Under the pieces are notes generated by a model that searched no databases, was not told the DNA's origin, and worked only from the letters and a program-made list of their open reading frames with translations. DNA of 8,407 nucleotides from an uncultured Barnesiella sp. GTDB taxonomy: Bacteria > Bacteroidota > Bacteroidia > Bacteroidales > Barnesiellaceae_A. The stretch is from the NCBI GenBank assembly GCA_904502265.1, contig CAJGDT010000066.1, forward strand, positions 1 to 8,407. The letters run 5' to 3'. Shown here in pieces: positions 6,682-8,407 of this stretch (position 1 is the first letter of the stretch; each line of letters starts with the position of its first letter). The position numbers and the translations under genes are program-made.

Positions 6682-6712
6682 TTTGTTATTCACATAGCAT
6701 TCACTACTTTTG
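6682..6712 (+). promoter_or_regulatory. Bacteroidetes-type promoter of the acyl-CoA synthetase gene
   Basis: A -33 TTTG at 6682-6685 and a -7 TACTTTTG at 6705-6712 (exact TAnnTTTG) are separated by 19 nt, the expected spacing. It is the best promoter in the window. Transcription should start near 6717-6720, giving a leader of about 100 nt before the ATG at 6819. Confidence 0.75.
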
Positions 6713-6728
6713 TTGCAAAATTCAACAA
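6710..6728 (+). repeat. Inverted repeat over the -7 element and transcription start
   Basis: TTGTTG (6710-6715) and CAACAA (6723-6728) form a perfect 6-bp inverted repeat with a 7-nt spacer. It overlaps the end of the -7 element and the expected transcription start, a position where a repressor could act. The same hexamer recurs through this intergenic region. Confidence 0.35.
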
Positions 6729-6750
6729 TTTCTCATTACAACCAATAAAT

Positions 6751-6803
6751 ACCTTCCAACAACTTGTGTAAAGAGAATCGTTCCCTCAAAAGTTGTTGTA
6801 GGT
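6751..6803 (+). promoter_or_regulatory. Hairpin in the 5' leader of the acyl-CoA synthetase mRNA
   Basis: CAACAACTT (6757-6765) pairs perfectly with AAGTTGTTG (6790-6798), and ACCT (6751-6754) pairs with AGGT (6800-6803) across a small 2x1 internal loop. The 24-nt apical loop can form an extra 3-bp GAG/CTC pairing. The hairpin ends 15 nt before the ATG, and the remaining stretch is A-rich and unpaired. It has no T tract after it, so it is not a terminator. It may stabilise the mRNA or control ribosome access; it does not match a riboswitch family that I recognise. Confidence 0.5.
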
Positions 6804-6818
6804 TAAAAAAATAGTATT

Positions 6819-8407
6819 ATGACCGAATCATTAAATCAACTACTTAAGGCAAGTATCCTTAAGAACTGGGATCATAAAGCATTGTGCGATGCCGGTAAAG
6901 AGGCCATCAGTTTCAGAGAAATGGCCGAAAAGATTGCTCAATTGCATATGTTCCTTCAAGAAGCAGGCATCAAGCCCCAAGATAAAATAGCCTTGTGCGG
7001 ACGCAACTCAGCAAGCTGGTCTATCGCATTCCTTGCATCAATGACCTACGGCGCAGTACCCGTGCCTATTCTCAACGACTTCAAGGCCGATAGTATACAC
7101 AATATTGTGAATCACTCCGACGCTCGCATACTTTGGGCCGACGACACAACCATCAACAATGTAACACTGAGCGAAATGGGTGCATTGGAGGCCGTAATAC
7201 AACTCGGCGACAATAAGCCTGTTTATTGCAAAGATGCCAAGTTGGCCGAGTACATCCAAAACATCGAGAAGCATTTCGCTGCTAAATATCCCAACGGATT
7301 CAGCAAAGACGATGTTGTGGTTCACAACGAACAACCCGAGGAGATTGCACTTATCAACTACACATCGGGCTCAACAGGTTTCTCGAAAGGTGTAATTTTG
7401 CCCTACCGCGCATTGTGGTCTAATGTTCGATTTGCTATCGATAACATCACTTACCTCAAGGCCGACGATGGTATGATCAACATGTTGCCTCTTGCACACA
7501 TGTATGGCTTGGCCATTGAGATGCTCTTCCCCTTGTGCAAGGGCTGCTATGTATACTTCTTAGGCAAGACACCTTCGCCCAAGATTCTCATGGCGGCATT
7601 TGCTCAAGTTCAACCCAAACTCATCATTGCAGTACCTCTCATTCTTGAGAAGATTATCCGCTCAAAGGTACTTCCCGTACTGCAAAAGCCCCTCATGAAG
7701 GTACTCATGCACATACCCGGTGTAAACAACCTTATCCTTTCGAAGGTGCGCAAGCAACTCATTGAAGCCTTTGGTGGCAAGTTGGAGATGATTGTATTGG
7801 GTGGTGCTGCCCTTAATGGTGAAATAGAGGACCTTTTGCGTCGCATGAAGTTCCCCTATACAGTAGGTTATGGTATGACCGAGTGTGCCCCCCTCATTGC
7901 CTATGCACCCTGGTACGAGACAAAGAAAGCATCGTGCGGTAAAATTGTAGACCGCATGGAGGCTCGCATCGTCCCCTTGCAAGAGAACGACGAGGTAGGC
8001 GAATTGTGGGTACGCGGTACAAACACCATGTTGGGCTACTACAAGAACCAAGAGGCTACCGATTCGACATTCAAAGATGGCTGGATGAATACAGGCGACC
8101 TTTGCGTATTTGACAAAGAAGGCTTCCTCTACATTCGTGGTCGCAACAAAAACCTCATTCTCGGTCCTTCGGGCCAAAACATCTATCCCGAAGAGATTGA
8201 AGATAAGATCAACAATATGCCCTATGTAGCTGAGTCACTTGTAGTAGATCGCGAAGGACAATTGGTTGCGCTCATCTTCCCCGACTTCGAGAAAGGCAAA
8301 CAAGATGGTCTTGATGCCGAAGCTGTGAAACAAATCGTTATCGACAATCGTAACGAACTTAACAAGCAACTTCCAGCCTACTCACGTATTGTTAAAATCG
8401 AGCTCCG
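6819..8407 (+). CDS. AMP-forming acyl-CoA synthetase (long-chain fatty acid-CoA ligase family), C-terminus cut
   Basis: This enzyme of the ANL superfamily should activate a carboxylic acid, probably a fatty acid, with ATP to an acyl-adenylate and then pass it to CoA. The frame is open from the ATG at 6819 to the window edge: 529 codons and one extra base. Motifs in order are YTSGSTGFSKG (A3, 181-191), LPLAHMYG (223-230), GGAALN (328-333), YGMTECAP (A5, 351-358), GELWVRG (394-400), DGWMNTGD (420-427, Asp427 binding the ribose), and IRGRNKNLI with the hinge arginine at 442, then PSGQNIYPEEIE (450-461). The window ends after LPAYSRIVKIEL, so the usual final catalytic lysine segment lies just outside. 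There is no signal peptide or membrane helix; it is cytosolic. It has its own strong promoter and a structured leader. Substrate chain length cannot be judged from sequence alone. Confidence 0.93.
   Translation, partial: MTESLNQLLKASILKNWDHKALCDAGKEAISFREMAEKIAQLHMFLQEAGIKPQDKIALCGRNSASWSIAFLASMTYGAVPVPILNDFKADSIHNIVNHSDARILWADDTTINNVTLSEMGALEAVIQLGDNKPVYCKDAKLAEYIQNIEKHFAAKYPNGFSKDDVVVHNEQPEEIALINYTSGSTGFSKGVILPYRALWSNVRFAIDNITYLKADDGMINMLPLAHMYGLAIEMLFPLCKGCYVYFLGKTPSPKILMAAFAQVQPKLIIAVPLILEKIIRSKVLPVLQKPLMKVLMHIPGVNNLILSKVRKQLIEAFGGKLEMIVLGGAALNGEIEDLLRRMKFPYTVGYGMTECAPLIAYAPWYETKKASCGKIVDRMEARIVPLQENDEVGELWVRGTNTMLGYYKNQEATDSTFKDGWMNTGDLCVFDKEGFLYIRGRNKNLILGPSGQNIYPEEIEDKINNMPYVAESLVVDREGQLVALIFPDFEKGKQDGLDAEAVKQIVIDNRNELNKQLPAYSRIVKIEL

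Noticed and set aside
7662..8177. Open frame of 171 codons on the minus strand
   Set aside because: It lies entirely inside the acyl-CoA synthetase gene, whose motifs are unmistakable in the plus frame. The antisense translation shows no recognisable domain.
1..8407. Search for tRNA genes, CRISPR arrays, insertion sequences, toxin-antitoxin pairs and defence genes
   Set aside because: No cloverleaf-like sequence, regularly spaced repeats, transposase, integrase or terminal inverted repeats were seen, and no small gene pair remains unexplained.

Overview
The window looks like chromosomal DNA of a member of the order Bacteroidales. Three things point that way. Promoter-like elements match the Bacteroides TAnnTTTG (-7) / TTTG (-33) consensus. 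Start codons lack Shine-Dalgarno sequences and sit behind A/T-rich leaders. The gene types are also characteristic: a TPR-membrane-HTH regulator, a proline/asparagine-rich surface lipoprotein and a PhoR-like kinase with its regulator. Nothing marks the region as mobile: I see no transposase, integrase, tRNA, CRISPR array or rRNA. Genus cannot be fixed by reading alone.

Layout. (1) Positions 1-278, minus strand, hold the first 92 codons of a lipoprotein that runs off the left edge. (2) A 154-bp divergent intergenic region (279-432) carries two nearly identical -7 elements pointing outwards, and a repeated TATAACATTTTTT motif that extends into the next gene. (3) Positions 433-2178, plus strand, encode a 581-residue membrane-spanning regulator: signal sequence, periplasmic TPR region, one transmembrane helix, coiled coil and a LuxR-like HTH. 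(4) Positions 3885-2183, minus strand, are a umuD-umuC operon encoding the error-prone DNA polymerase V. It meets the regulator tail to tail with only 4 bp between stop codons. A tandem 12-bp repeat flanks its likely promoter. (5) Positions 4105-6575, plus strand, are a two-component operon: an OmpR-type response regulator and a PhoR-like histidine kinase, 11 bp apart. (6) A 243-bp intergenic leader (6576-6818) contains a good promoter, several inverted and direct repeats, and a hairpin just before the next start codon. (7) Positions 6819-8407, plus strand, encode an AMP-forming acyl-CoA synthetase-like enzyme, cut by the right edge shortly before its expected C-terminal catalytic-lysine region.

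How the genes may work together. UmuD and UmuC form one functional unit for SOS-type translesion synthesis. The regulator and kinase form a second unit that probably converts an envelope or nutrient signal into transcription. The TPR-HTH protein and the divergent lipoprotein share a promoter region, so autoregulation and control of the lipoprotein are plausible but unproven. No physical evidence links these units to each other or to the acyl-CoA synthetase. I found no clearly unprecedented system. The observations most worth following are the repeats in the two divergent promoter regions and the structured leader of the acyl-CoA synthetase gene.
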